Shown here one piece after another: positions 50,859 through 60,701 of a DNA stretch of 64,000 nt. The translations under genes and the position numbers were made by a program. A model generated the notes under the pieces. That model did not search any database. It had not been told where the DNA came from and saw nothing but the letters and a program-made list of their open reading frames with translations. The DNA is from Capnocytophaga sputigena. GTDB lineage: Bacteria > Bacteroidota > Bacteroidia > Flavobacteriales > Flavobacteriaceae. Numbering within the stretch: the first letter of the stretch is position 1; each line of letters starts with the position of its first letter. The stretch lies in the NCBI RefSeq assembly GCF_900446695.1, contig NZ_UAVP01000008.1:124001-188000 (forward strand), read 5' to 3'.

Positions 50859-53507
50859 TCAAAACTGATATTTTACATTTCCACCAAATGAAATTTTGCT
50901 ATTTTGTAGAGAAGTATGTCCGTTGACAGTAATTTTAGGTCGATAGTTTAGGAAATTATTAGCATAAAGAGAGATAGATAGTCCGTTGAGCATTTCCTTG
51001 GTGATGCGCAAATGGAAATTGTGATAAGTAGGGGTATGTACAGTTTTAGTTTCGTTAGGTGTTAAAAATAAATGCTTATAGCGAGAGTGTGTACGCTCGG
51101 CAGCAGGGATTTCGTGATATACTAAATTTTTATCCATATAAGCATACGGATAAATATCTCTCAAGGCAATATAGTTATTAGAAAAGGTGAATTGTTCGAC
51201 AGTGAGTGAAAAAAGCAAGCCTAAGGAAGATATATGATGAGTAGCTGTGAGTCGCAAGTGCATTTGTTCGCGCTGAGAAGCATCGGTAGGATAATAGCCA
51301 TATACATATTTTTCTTCGAGAGCATTGTTGGTTTTGCTGATATAAGGTAGGCGCGAAGTACTTGAAGAAAACACATAACTCCCTGAAAGTGAAAATTGAG
51401 TATTGATTTTATCTATCTTATTGAAAAACAGGATGAGTTCAACCCCTTTATCAGTATAGTACGATCCGTTAGTAGCTGTAGAATAGGTACGCACTACTTT
51501 TTCATAGCCATCAATACGATAGGTAGGAGGTATGTGTTCAGGATCGGCAGAAGGAATATAGGTGAGTTTAGGGAGGTCGTAGAGCTTGAAAGTAGTTTCA
51601 GAAGTAAAGGCATCGAAAGTTTTATTGAGATATGTTGTGAGGTTTAGCTGCATAAACTTGAGAGAAACATCAGCACCAAGTTCGTATTTCCACGCTTTAG
51701 AAGGTTTTAAATCTACTTTCCGGCGTTGTTCTACATAAGTTTGCACACGATTCACTGCATAATGATTGGTACGATCGTCACGCAAAAGGATATCAAAATG
51801 AACGTTACCAGGAAATCGATTGGCTAAGGAAGGTGCTTTGGTAGCTAAACCTATACCCCCTCTTAACTTGAAATATTTGGTGAACTCATACGCCATATTC
51901 ACACGCGGACTCAGACTACTGTAACCGTTTTGATTTTCGTAACGCAAACCTATATTGGCAACTAACAGTTGTCCGTTAGCACGTTGCCATTGCAAGTTAT
52001 CCTGCAGATAAACACTCAACAATTTGTTTGCAATTACATATTTATTGAAGTTCAAAGGGCGTACTCCTTCTTCAGAATTAGATATTTTACTCACCGTACC
52101 CACTGTGTTGGCGGTTGAAGAATCAAACACTTTACCTTCACCTAAATTATCGTTGTAGAGGAAACCTATCCCTGCACTTATATTTTGGCTAAATTTATCG
52201 TTCTTTAAATGCTTGCTTATCCCCAGCTGACTGTTGATGCTAAAAGGTAACCCTATAGTGCGCACTAAAGAACGGAAAGCGACAGGTGTATAAAGCCCTT
52301 CGTGCAGTGCTGTGGTGGTAGCGGTGGGCACTACCTCTCCCCCATTGTTGATAAACTGCTCTTTGTAATCATCTTGTTTAGAAACAGAAAGACCGAAAGT
52401 AAGATTTAGTTGGTCAATCCATTTTTTGCTGAACTGCCATCCTAAACGATTGCTAAATGTGAGTCCGTAGTCTTTTTTATTAGATGAATTACGAAAACCC
52501 TCTACTTGTTCTTTATCCGTTTTATTACCATCGATATTGCTTCTCAGGGTTAGGCTAAAAGTATTGCGGAAGTTGTTCTTAGGACTCACTACACTCCAAA
52601 TAGAAGAAAGCGTTACACGGTTATAGCCATCAAGGTTGTTACGAGGGTCAGCATTGGCATTTAAGTAGTCTAACGACAGACTCAAATTACCTACTTTATC
52701 ACTGATTTTAAATCCTTTATTTACACTTACAGCATTTCCTCCACCTATCATACTGGCAGATACTTGCAAAGGATAAACTCCTGCTTTGCGTTCAATTACC
52801 ACCAAACCTGTAGTTGCATTGCCGTATTTAGCGTCGGCGATCCCCGTAATTACCTCTACTTTTTCTATACTTGAAGCAGGAATAGTTCGCAAATCCATAC
52901 CTGTGTTGATACGAGAGAAAGCTGTAGTATTGATATTCTTGCTGTAAGTTTGCATATTCTCATCGTTACTCAAAGGCATATCGTCAATAATATAGCTAAT
53001 ACCAAAAGAATTATTATCGGACTTGATTGCAGTACGTAGGTTCAGTATATTAGGAGTGAAAAAAGAAGGTTTTTCTATAGTTTGTCCAGGGAGCTGTTGT
53101 AAGATATCGGATACCGAAAATGATTGGAATTGCCCTATAGCATAATTATTTAACACTACTGCCGAACTCACTTTGTCGCGTACCTTGGTAGCTGTTACGA
53201 CCACCTCGTTGAGACGCAGGGTTTCCTCTTGCATTATTACAGAAATGGAATGAGTGAGGGTTGCTGTTCCTTTGATTGTTTGCGATTGCAATCCCAACAT
53301 TGTAAAGCTAAGGTCGTATTCTTTATAAACAGAGATAGAAAACTCACCTTTATCATTGGTAAAGGCCCATTTTCCTGAGATTTTATCAACCACTGTTACT
53401 CCTTGTAGAGGTTGTTGTTGCACACTCACCACACGTCCTGAGAGGGTGATTTGCGCTATTAAACCACAAGGAAATAAGAGAGATATAATAAGAAGAAAAA
53501 TCCTCAT
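50859..53507 (-). CDS. TonB-dependent receptor with CarboxypepD_reg domain
   Basis: An 882-residue outer-membrane transporter. Signal peptide (MRIFLLIISLLFPCGLIAQ), N-terminal CarboxypepD_reg-like domain (LSGRVVSVQQQPLQGVTVVD...GEFSISVYKEYDLSF, about 20-110), plug domain with SDILQQLPGQTIEKPSFFTP and YIIDDMPLSNDE and IEKVEVITGIADAKYGN, and a long barrel ending KISFGGNVKYQF with terminal Phe. No adjacent SusD; the partners are DUF4876 and DUF6850. A TATCTTTG box lies at 53549-53556 (minus). Confidence 0.93.
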   Translation of the reverse strand: MRIFLLIISLLFPCGLIAQITLSGRVVSVQQQPLQGVTVVDKISGKWAFTNDKGEFSISVYKEYDLSFTMLGLQSQTIKGTATLTHSISVIMQEETLRLNEVVVTATKVRDKVSSAVVLNNYAIGQFQSFSVSDILQQLPGQTIEKPSFFTPNILNLRTAIKSDNNSFGISYIIDDMPLSNDENMQTYSKNINTTAFSRINTGMDLRTIPASSIEKVEVITGIADAKYGNATTGLVVIERKAGVYPLQVSASMIGGGNAVSVNKGFKISDKVGNLSLSLDYLNANADPRNNLDGYNRVTLSSIWSVVSPKNNFRNTFSLTLRSNIDGNKTDKEQVEGFRNSSNKKDYGLTFSNRLGWQFSKKWIDQLNLTFGLSVSKQDDYKEQFINNGGEVVPTATTTALHEGLYTPVAFRSLVRTIGLPFSINSQLGISKHLKNDKFSQNISAGIGFLYNDNLGEGKVFDSSTANTVGTVSKISNSEEGVRPLNFNKYVIANKLLSVYLQDNLQWQRANGQLLVANIGLRYENQNGYSSLSPRVNMAYEFTKYFKLRGGIGLATKAPSLANRFPGNVHFDILLRDDRTNHYAVNRVQTYVEQRRKVDLKPSKAWKYELGADVSLKFMQLNLTTYLNKTFDAFTSETTFKLYDLPKLTYIPSADPEHIPPTYRIDGYEKVVRTYSTATNGSYYTDKGVELILFFNKIDKINTQFSLSGSYVFSSSTSRLPYISKTNNALEEKYVYGYYPTDASQREQMHLRLTATHHISSLGLLFSLTVEQFTFSNNYIALRDIYPYAYMDKNLVYHEIPAAERTHSRYKHLFLTPNETKTVHTPTYHNFHLRITKEMLNGLSISLYANNFLNYRPKITVNGHTSLQNSKISFGGNVKYQF

Positions 53508-53548
53508 TTCATTTGTTTTAAAAACACCTAATCATTTTATTGAGAGTG

Positions 53549-53556
53549 CAAAGATA
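53549..53556 (-). promoter_or_regulatory. -7 promoter box of the TonB-receptor operon
   Basis: CAAAGATA on plus is TATCTTTG on minus, 41 bases upstream of the receptor ATG. Confidence 0.65.
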
Positions 53557-53589
53557 GGTTATTTTTATTAATTACAAATAACAAAGAGG

Positions 53590-53651
53590 TTTTTTATAAA
53601 AAACTTTGCCAAAGTTCACGGCACAAGAGGTGATTAGAACTTTGGCAAAGT
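53590..53651 (-). terminator. Rho-independent terminator of pheT
   Basis: ACTTTGCCAAAGTT (53603-53616) and AACTTTGGCAAAGT (53638-53651) are perfect 14-base complements with a 21-base loop. On the minus strand the hairpin follows the pheT stop and is trailed by TTTTTATAAAAAAC. Confidence 0.8.
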
Positions 53652-53668
53652 ATATAGGTTTTTCATTT

Positions 53669-56098
53669 TTAACGAATTGCTGCGCCGAATTGCTTTTCAA
53701 AAGCATCTTGTAGGCGTTGCATCGTTTTATCGATTTGTTTATCGGTAAGGGTTTTGTTGTCGTCTTGGAGAACGAAACTAAGAGCGTAACTTTTCTTGCC
53801 TTCGGGGAGTTTATCACCTTGATATACATCGAAAAGGTTCACGCGTTGCAAGAGGTCTTTTTCGGTAGTATAGGCTACTTTATAAAGATCGGCAAAGGTT
53901 ACTTTATCGTCGAGCAAGAGAGCTAAATCACGGCGTACTTCGGGGTATTTAGGTATTTCTTTATAGACTACTTTATGCCCTTGTACTTGTGCTACAATCT
54001 CTTCCCAATTCAAATCGGCGACGAGTACTTCTTGCTTGATTCCAAACTCTTTGAGCACTTTGGTTTTTACAACGCCTATAGTTCCTAAAAGGGTCTCCCC
54101 TATTTGCCAACGGAAACCTTCGCTGTATACAACTTCATTAGTTTCTAATGGCAAGGTAACTATTTCTTTTAATCCGAGACGTTCAAAAAGAGATTCTACG
54201 ACTCCTTTGAGTTGAAAGAAAGAAACCTTTTGTGCTGGACTTCCCCAGTGTTCGGGTTGAGTATTCCCTGTAAGATAAAGCACTAAATGCTTATTTTCAC
54301 TATAATTACCATTGATATAGTGATAATTTTTGCCAAACTCAAACAATTTCAAATCGGAGCGTTTGCGGTTGTTGTTGTAGGCAATCACTTCTAAGCCTGA
54401 GAACACGAGATTTTTGCGCATATACCCTAAGTCGCTGCTGAGCGGATTGAGGAGTTTCACGGCTTGTTCAGGTTTTTCGGTATAAGTAGTGATTTCTTTT
54501 TCGGAAACAAGACTATTGGTCATAATTTCCAAAAATCCTTGAGCGACTAACTGCTCGGCTACTACATTCTGCATATTATGGTCGGCATACTTATCAGAAT
54601 GTGACATTGTAGCATTCACTTTTTCGGTGATAGCGATATTGTTATAGCCATAGATACGGAGGATTTCCTCTATTACATCGGCTTCGCGTTGTACATCTAC
54701 ACGGTAAGAAGGAATTAACAGACCTAAACCGCGTTCGGTGAGCGAATTGACTTTGATATCGAGGGAATGAAGAATGGACTTAATGGTGTCGCGAGGTATT
54801 TTCTGACCGATGAGTTTATCGACATTCTCGAAAGCGAGAAATACCTGAAAATCTTCTTGTTTTTTAGGGTAAAAATCTATCACATCGGAAGAGATGACAC
54901 CACCAGCAATATTTTCAATGAGTACAGCGGCGTATATCAGTGCGTATTTACAATCTTCGATGTTGATACCACGTTCAAAACGATAAGAAGCATCGGAGTT
55001 GATAGCGTGGCGTTTAGCAGTTTTGCGTATTGAAACGGGATTGAAATAAGCACTTTCTAAAAAGATGTTGCGAGTGAATGGCGTAACCCCAGAATTTTCA
55101 CCGCCTAATACCCCTGCAATACAGAGTGGTTTTTCGGCATCCCAAATCATAATATCTTCAGCACTGAGGGTACGTTCTACTCCATCGAGGGTTTTGAATT
55201 TGGTGCCTTCTTCAGCATTTTTAACTACTATTTTACGTCCGATAATATGGTCGGCATCGAAAGCGTGGAGAGGTTGCCCCATTCCGTGTAACACGTAATT
55301 AGTCGCATCAACCACGTTGTTTTTAGGGGTAATACCTATGGCTTTGAGTTTGTTTTGCAACCACACAGGCGATTCGCCAACGCGTACATTGCTGATAGTT
55401 ACACCGGTGTAACGAGGTACGAGTTTTTTATTCTGTACCTCTATATCTATTTTTACTGAACGGTTATCGACGTGGAATTTGGTTACTGAAGGGGTTATAA
55501 GCTCTAAAGAGGTTCCTTTCTGTATCAATCCGGCACGCAAGTCGCGTGCTACACCGTAGTGGCTCATTGCATCGGCGCGGTTAGGGGTAAGACCAATTTC
55601 AAAAACTTCATCAGTTTCTACCTCAAACACTTTACTTGCAGGAGTTCCTACTTCATATTTATTATCGAGCACCATAATGCCGTCGTGACTTTCGCCTAAG
55701 CCTAGTTCGTCTTCAGCGCAAATCATTCCAAAACTTTCTTCTCCACGGATTTTTCCTTTTTTAATTTCAAAAGGCTTGTCATCTTTATCGTATAATACAG
55801 TGCCTATAGTTGCTACGAGTACTTTTTGCCCTTGGGCGACGTTAGGAGCGCCACAAACGATTTGCAGAGGAGCGTCGCCCCCTACATCTACTTTAGTGAT
55901 TTTGAGTTTATCGGCATTAGGGTGTTTTTCGCACTCAAGCACGTGACCTACGACTACGCCTTTGAGAGCGCCTTTTACACTTTCGAAGTGTTCAATACCT
56001 TCTACTTCTAAACCTAAATCAGTAAGAATTACTGCTGTATCTTCAGCAGGCAAGTCTAACTTCAAATATTGTTTTAACCAGTTATAGGATATTTTCAT
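53669..56098 (-). CDS. pheT: Phenylalanyl-tRNA synthetase beta subunit
   Basis: An 809-residue beta chain. The N-terminal tRNA-binding OB domain is GVVVGHVLECEKHPNADKLK, followed by B3/B4, then B5 and the catalytic-like module (YRFERGINIEDCKYALIYA), and the C-terminal FDX-ACB domain (YPEVRRDLALLLDDKVTFAD ... LQDAFEKQFGAAIR). Works with PheS, which is not in the window. The gene is monocistronic with its own promoter and terminator. Confidence 0.96.
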   Translation of the reverse strand: MKISYNWLKQYLKLDLPAEDTAVILTDLGLEVEGIEHFESVKGALKGVVVGHVLECEKHPNADKLKITKVDVGGDAPLQIVCGAPNVAQGQKVLVATIGTVLYDKDDKPFEIKKGKIRGEESFGMICAEDELGLGESHDGIMVLDNKYEVGTPASKVFEVETDEVFEIGLTPNRADAMSHYGVARDLRAGLIQKGTSLELITPSVTKFHVDNRSVKIDIEVQNKKLVPRYTGVTISNVRVGESPVWLQNKLKAIGITPKNNVVDATNYVLHGMGQPLHAFDADHIIGRKIVVKNAEEGTKFKTLDGVERTLSAEDIMIWDAEKPLCIAGVLGGENSGVTPFTRNIFLESAYFNPVSIRKTAKRHAINSDASYRFERGINIEDCKYALIYAAVLIENIAGGVISSDVIDFYPKKQEDFQVFLAFENVDKLIGQKIPRDTIKSILHSLDIKVNSLTERGLGLLIPSYRVDVQREADVIEEILRIYGYNNIAITEKVNATMSHSDKYADHNMQNVVAEQLVAQGFLEIMTNSLVSEKEITTYTEKPEQAVKLLNPLSSDLGYMRKNLVFSGLEVIAYNNNRKRSDLKLFEFGKNYHYINGNYSENKHLVLYLTGNTQPEHWGSPAQKVSFFQLKGVVESLFERLGLKEIVTLPLETNEVVYSEGFRWQIGETLLGTIGVVKTKVLKEFGIKQEVLVADLNWEEIVAQVQGHKVVYKEIPKYPEVRRDLALLLDDKVTFADLYKVAYTTEKDLLQRVNLFDVYQGDKLPEGKKSYALSFVLQDDNKTLTDKQIDKTMQRLQDAFEKQFGAAIR

Positions 56099-56144
56099 TG
56101 AATGAACAATTGATAATTAATAAAGTTTTTTTCTTTAGAGAGTG

Positions 56145-56152
56145 CAAAGATA
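56145..56152 (-). promoter_or_regulatory. -7 promoter box of pheT
   Basis: CAAAGATA on plus is TATCTTTG on minus, 46 bases upstream of the ATG. Confidence 0.6.
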
Positions 56153-56159
56153 TAAAATA

Positions 56160-56191
56160 ATTACGAATTACGAGTCACGAATGACGAATTT
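56160..56191. repeat. Short stretch of the 14-bp CGTCATT repeat family
   Basis: Read on the minus strand it runs CGTCATTCGTGACT then CGTAATTCGTAA, two or so diverged units of the array at 4571-4654. It lies directly upstream of the pheT promoter and just downstream of the C45-family gene. Confidence 0.6.
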
Positions 56192-57841
56192 TTAGTGAGC
56201 TATCAGTAACTTCTCTATTTTCTCTCGTTCTTCGCTATAAGGAATTTCGCATTGTAGAGCTTTTTGAAAGAGCTGGTAAGCCGTGGAGGTGTTGCCTTGG
56301 GCTTGGTAGGCTTTTCCTAAAAGGTAATAGGCTTTCCAATAATGAGGATTAAGAGCAGTGATGTGTTTTACTTTGTCTATAACTATAGGGGTATGCTCGC
56401 GCAAATGGGTTTCTATTTGCTGTTCTAACCCTCGGTAGGCTTCGTAATCTTTAAAGGCTTGGCTGTAGAGAAAGGGGGCGGCAGGGATATTCAAAGAGGG
56501 GTTTTGAGTGTAGGGCGTGTGAGAGGGGTAGCTACTACCAGAGAATATCTGTTTCAAATCGTAGGCTACAAAAGTGCCCAACTGATAAGGAGCTGTCGAT
56601 ACCCACACCAAGCGCTCTTGTGGTTTGAAAATAACCGCGTGATGCGCCAAAAGTTGGTTGAGGGCTTTCTCGTTACCATAACCTATAGAATCGCCGTGTA
56701 GCCCCTCGGTACTACGCAGAATAGCAGCCATTTTTGAAGGAGTTAGTTTAGGTTCTTGTGTTAGAAACTCCTGCATTTTGGCATAACGATAGGCTGAGTG
56801 TGAGGTGTTTATTTGTTTCAGATTTTTCTTGTCGGTTTTATAAGGTTCGCTTTGAAAATGGTTGGCGCAGACCACTGCATTAGAAGCTTCGTATACTCCA
56901 AACTTTTTGGGAGAGACTTCAATAATCACCGCTTTGCCATCGGCGGCACTGCCTACCATTATAGCCTCAGACACAAAGACTTTGCGCTTTTTGGCAATAG
57001 CAATCGCCTCGTCTATATTTTTAGCATATTGCAAAATCTCACGGCAGAGGAGTGAAATGGGGGTACGGGCTTTGAAGGGAATAGACGATTTCCCAGCATT
57101 GATAGTAACTGTAAGTCCTTCGAGATTCATACCCGAAAGCACGCCTATCATTCCGCCCCAAGCGTAACTCATAAAGGGAATACCTTCCTCAGGACGCACA
57201 AAGCGGACAATCTTTTCGGTAGCAAAATCATCGGAGAGGTAAAAATCGAAATTGCGACCAATGAGCAGCTGACCTTCTTCAGTTTTATCACCCCAAACTG
57301 CTAATGATGAACAACCTACAAGCATCAAATCTTGCAAAGCGTGCCCTAAATCGTGAGCTGAATGCAAGTAGAGCGTACGCTGATAAGCAGGGGCTAAGTA
57401 GTTGAAAATCGTATCGGAGTATTGGGCTTGCCCCCACAATTCCTGTTTAAAGGGCGGAATTACACAATTGTTGATATCGCGATTGAACCATTTGATGAAC
57501 TTGCGTAAGAAACGCTGTTTGCGTTCAGAAGGCACAAAGTGATTCAGTTTAGTGAAGAGCAAACTGTCTTGACGACGGTACAGAGGCTGAGTAAGAGCCC
57601 CCGAATTGAGTCCTAATTGATAGGGATTCCCCGAAAGGTAGAGTTCCCACAAACCTTGTTGGTTTTTAGCAATATAGTTATCACCAAAATACCGCAGCGA
57701 GTCATTTATTGCGGTAATTTGAGGTTTCTGGTATGGATAAACAACTTCTGGCGGAGTGATTTTCTTATAGAAAATACCACAGGAAGTAAGAGTAAAAAGT
57801 AACAGGTAAGAGATAAGAGATAAGAGTTTGAGATGTTTCAT
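56192..57841 (-). CDS. C45-family Ntn-hydrolase lipoprotein with C-terminal TPR
   Basis: A 549-residue lipoprotein; lipobox LTSC (Cys21). The catalytic part (about 60-430) has the acyl-CoA:6-APA/C45 signature: nucleophile Cys177 in VGCSSLAVWGDKTEEGQLLI followed by GRNFDF (Arg196, Asp199), then MSYAWGGMIGVLSGMNLEGL and TINAGKSSIPF. These are autoproteolytic amidohydrolases or phospholipase B-like enzymes. The last 70 residues are TPR-like (NPHYWKAYYLLGKAYQAQGN; AYQLFQKALQCEIPYSEERE). The catalytic Cys lies about 155 residues after the lipobox instead of directly after the signal peptide, so a propeptide is likely. Confidence 0.85.
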   Translation of the reverse strand: MKHLKLLSLISYLLLFTLTSCGIFYKKITPPEVVYPYQKPQITAINDSLRYFGDNYIAKNQQGLWELYLSGNPYQLGLNSGALTQPLYRRQDSLLFTKLNHFVPSERKQRFLRKFIKWFNRDINNCVIPPFKQELWGQAQYSDTIFNYLAPAYQRTLYLHSAHDLGHALQDLMLVGCSSLAVWGDKTEEGQLLIGRNFDFYLSDDFATEKIVRFVRPEEGIPFMSYAWGGMIGVLSGMNLEGLTVTINAGKSSIPFKARTPISLLCREILQYAKNIDEAIAIAKKRKVFVSEAIMVGSAADGKAVIIEVSPKKFGVYEASNAVVCANHFQSEPYKTDKKNLKQINTSHSAYRYAKMQEFLTQEPKLTPSKMAAILRSTEGLHGDSIGYGNEKALNQLLAHHAVIFKPQERLVWVSTAPYQLGTFVAYDLKQIFSGSSYPSHTPYTQNPSLNIPAAPFLYSQAFKDYEAYRGLEQQIETHLREHTPIVIDKVKHITALNPHYWKAYYLLGKAYQAQGNTSTAYQLFQKALQCEIPYSEEREKIEKLLIAH

Positions 57842-57855
57842 TTTTCACTAAAAAA

Positions 57856-57893
57856 TAGCCAATGAGTCAATAATGGTATTGATTCATTGGCTA
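57856..57893 (-). terminator. Rho-independent terminator after asd
   Basis: TAGCCAATGA.TCAATA pairs with TATTGA.TCATTGGCTA (one mismatch), 4-base loop. On the minus strand it follows the asd stop and is trailed by TTTTTTAG. Confidence 0.8.
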
Positions 57894-57916
57894 ATTTATT
57901 GATAGTTATTAGGATA

Positions 57917-58906
57917 CTATAACAATTTATTTTTAATCAAATATTCAGCGATTTGTATAGTATTCGTGGCAGCACCTTTGCGAAGGTTATCGGCAACGAC
58001 CCAAAGATTGAGCGTATTAGGTTGTGACTCATCGCGACGGATACGACCTACAAACACATCATCTTTGCCGTGAGCGTACAAAGGCATAGGGTAAGTATTG
58101 GTTTCGGTATTATCTTGCACTTTGATACCTGCCGATTGCGCTAAGAGAGTGCGTACTTCATTTATATCAAAATCGGTTTTGAGTTCTACATTCACCGATT
58201 CGCTGTGACCACCTACTACCGGTATACGTACCGCAGTGGCAGTAACGGCAATACTATCGTCACGCAATATTTTTTTGGTTTCACGCACGAGTTTCATTTC
58301 TTCTTTAGTATAGCCATTCTCTTCAAACACATCGCAGTGCGGAATAGCATTGCGGTGAATTTGGTAGTGATAAGCCATTTCACCTTTTTCGCCTTTGTAC
58401 TCGTTCTCTAACTGACGTACCGCTTTCACCCCTGTACCCGTAATCGACTGGTAAGTAGAGACTACCACGCGCTTGATGCCGTATTTGCGTTGTAAAGGAG
58501 CTAAAGCAACGAGCATTTGGATAGTAGAACAATTAGGGTTAGCAATAATTTTGTCGTCTTTGGTAAGGACATCGGCGTTAATTTCGGGGATTACCAATTT
58601 TTTGGTAGGATCCATACGCCAAGCCGAAGAGTTATCTACCACAGTAGTACCTACTTGAGCAAACTTAGGCGCCCATTCTTTAGAAACAGAAGCGCCTGCT
58701 GAAAAGAGGGCTACATCGGGTTTGAGTGACACGGCTTGTTGCAAGCCAATCACAGTATATTCAGTGCCTTTAAAGACGATTTTTTTGCCTACTGATTTTT
58801 CTGAGGCTACAGGAATTAATTCGGTTACAGGAAAATTGTGTTCTGCAAGTACTTCTAACATTACGTTACCTACCATTCCGGTAACGCCTACTACAGCTAC
58901 TCTCAT
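57917..58906 (-). CDS. asd: Aspartate-semialdehyde dehydrogenase
   Basis: A 329-residue Rossmann enzyme of the lysine/threonine/methionine pathway that reduces aspartyl phosphate with NADPH. N-terminal VAVVGVTGMVGNVMLEVLAE is the NADP motif, IIANPNCSTIQMLVAL holds the catalytic Cys126, and RIPVVGGHSESVNVEL the catalytic His. Length and layout are standard. Downstream of the gene lies a terminator. Confidence 0.96.
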   Translation of the reverse strand: MRVAVVGVTGMVGNVMLEVLAEHNFPVTELIPVASEKSVGKKIVFKGTEYTVIGLQQAVSLKPDVALFSAGASVSKEWAPKFAQVGTTVVDNSSAWRMDPTKKLVIPEINADVLTKDDKIIANPNCSTIQMLVALAPLQRKYGIKRVVVSTYQSITGTGVKAVRQLENEYKGEKGEMAYHYQIHRNAIPHCDVFEENGYTKEEMKLVRETKKILRDDSIAVTATAVRIPVVGGHSESVNVELKTDFDINEVRTLLAQSAGIKVQDNTETNTYPMPLYAHGKDDVFVGRIRRDESQPNTLNLWVVADNLRKGAATNTIQIAEYLIKNKLL

Positions 58907-58989
58907 ATATTTTAGTATTTAGTTTTTTTAGTATTCTACGAATTTTGTGTTTTTTATAGAAAAGCAATGTATAAAGATTGCTTTGATAA

Positions 58990-59427
58990 TCAAAGTAATT
59001 TCAATATTCTTTCTATCCAAAAGTTATCATTAGGAGAAATAATAATCACTTTAAAACCATATTGTTCTGCTTCACTTTGCACACCTTGAGCATCATCTAT
59101 ATGAAGGTCGAAACCAAAAGCTTTAGGATATTTGGAAGCGTTAATTTTCAAAGATTGTAGAGTGTGTTCATTTTCTTTTTGGGTGATAATTTTCCCTATT
59201 TTGATGCCATAATATCGAAACATCCGTCTTATATAGGGTTTACTTCTCAGCGAAGTAGTGTAGATATGCACCTCATTACCTTGAGATTGCAGTGTTTTGA
59301 TAAGAGTTTTCGTCCCTTTACGAATAGGCTCTATTCCCAATAACTTCGCCCACCACGATCTTTTTTCAGTAGGAAATTCATTATTGTAAGGAATAAGAGT
59401 TCCATCTAAATCAAAACTTATCTGCAT
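58990..59427 (-). CDS. HAD-like hydrolase
   Basis: A 145-residue protein. QISFDLDGTLIPYNNEFPTE is the HAD motif I (DxDGT), YTTSLRSKPYIRRMFRYYG motif II, and GFDLHIDDAQGVQSEAEQYG the metal-binding acidic motif (DD). Short for a HAD, with no cap domain. The substrate is unknown. The ATG at 59427 was chosen; the TTG at 59439 extends it by four residues. It follows the trans-sulfuration gene by 15 bases. Confidence 0.8.
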   Translation of the reverse strand: MQISFDLDGTLIPYNNEFPTEKRSWWAKLLGIEPIRKGTKTLIKTLQSQGNEVHIYTTSLRSKPYIRRMFRYYGIKIGKIITQKENEHTLQSLKINASKYPKAFGFDLHIDDAQGVQSEAEQYGFKVIIISPNDNFWIERILKLL

Positions 59428-59442
59428 TACTATTGCCAATCC

Positions 59443-60579
59443 CTATTTCTCCAATGCTTGTTTGAAATCTTCAATCAAATCCTCGGCATCTTCAATCCCC
59501 ACAGCTACACGGATAAGGGTGCGCGTAACACCACGTGCCACTTTTTCTTCTTCTGGAAACTCAGTGTGAGTGAGGGTACTGGGGTGAGTTACCAAGGTTT
59601 CTACACCGCCCAAACTCACTGCAAAAAGAGCTACTTTCAAACTCTCAAAAAAGGCTTTGGCTTTGGCTTCACTCTTTACAGTGAACGAAAATACCGACCC
59701 GCCTCCCGAAGCCTGACTTTCGTGCACTGCTTTGCCTTTGTTATGTGCCTCAGTAGGGTAATACACTTTCTCTACTTCGGGGTGAGAGCGCAAGAAATCA
59801 AGAAGTTTAAGGGTATTTGCTTGGGCTTTTTCCACTCTTAGTTTGAGGGTTTTCATACTGCGAAGTAGCAACCAACTATCGAAAGGTGAGAGAATTGCCC
59901 CTATAGCTACTTGGGCAAAACTTATTTTCTCGGCAAGCTCGTCGCTATTCACCACCACAGCTCCTGCGATAATATCATTGTGTCCTCCCAAAAACTTGGT
60001 TGCACTGTGCAATACTATATCTGCCCCTAACTCTAAAGGGTGTTGCAACACGGGCGACATAAAAGTATTATCGACCATTGAAAGCAGGTTGTGGCGTTTA
60101 GCGATAGCTACCACGCTGCGTATATCGGTAACTTCTAAAAGGGGATTGGAAGGGGTTTCTATAAAAATAGCTTTGGTATTAGGACGCACAGCGGCTTCTA
60201 TCTGTTGTAAATCGGTAGTATCTACAAAGGTTGCTTCGAAGCCAAACTTGCTGAGTATATCGTTGATAATGCGGTAAGTACCTCCGTAAATATCCAAACT
60301 AAGCACAAAGTGATCACCAGCCTTAAACATTGTAAACACCGAGGTGGTCGCTGCCATCCCTGAAGAAAATCCAAAACCGTGTTTGCCATTTTCTAAAAGG
60401 GCAATCATTGTTTCGAAATCTTTGCGGGTGGGATTAGACACGCGAGAGTATTCAAACTCTTGCCACTCATTATAAGTTTTGATAGGAAAAGTAGTAGCCA
60501 TATTTAGGGTACTTCCCCAGTTTTCAATGCCTTTTTCAGGGGTTCTGACTCCGTGAATCGCTTTAGTTTCAAACTTCAT
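59443..60579 (-). CDS. PLP-dependent trans-sulfuration enzyme (cystathionine gamma-synthase/lyase family)
   Basis: A 378-residue Cys/Met metabolism enzyme. The PLP Lys is in VLHSATKFLGGHNDIIAGAV (Lys196) and the phosphate-binding GFSSGMAATTSV and SLDIYGGTYRI segments are present; EYSRVSNPTRK supplies the conserved N-terminal Tyr. Family members include MetB, MetC and CGL; motif alone cannot decide, though CGS is a reasonable call in an autotrophic Met route. A TACTTTTG box lies at 60607-60614 (minus). Confidence 0.92.
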   Translation of the reverse strand: MKFETKAIHGVRTPEKGIENWGSTLNMATTFPIKTYNEWQEFEYSRVSNPTRKDFETMIALLENGKHGFGFSSGMAATTSVFTMFKAGDHFVLSLDIYGGTYRIINDILSKFGFEATFVDTTDLQQIEAAVRPNTKAIFIETPSNPLLEVTDIRSVVAIAKRHNLLSMVDNTFMSPVLQHPLELGADIVLHSATKFLGGHNDIIAGAVVVNSDELAEKISFAQVAIGAILSPFDSWLLLRSMKTLKLRVEKAQANTLKLLDFLRSHPEVEKVYYPTEAHNKGKAVHESQASGGGSVFSFTVKSEAKAKAFFESLKVALFAVSLGGVETLVTHPSTLTHTEFPEEEKVARGVTRTLIRVAVGIEDAEDLIEDFKQALEK

Positions 60580-60606
60580 ATTTTCTGTTATTTACAAAAA
60601 CAGCGA

Positions 60607-60614
60607 CAAAAGTA
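60607..60614 (-). promoter_or_regulatory. -7 promoter box of the trans-sulfuration gene
   Basis: CAAAAGTA on plus is TACTTTTG on minus, 27 bases upstream of the ATG. Confidence 0.6.
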
Positions 60615-60701
60615 AGAATATTTTATCAATTACCAAATTTTTATCTTTAGAGGGAAAGAAAAAAATACCAATCACTTATTGCTGAATATCAATTATTTTT
60701 C

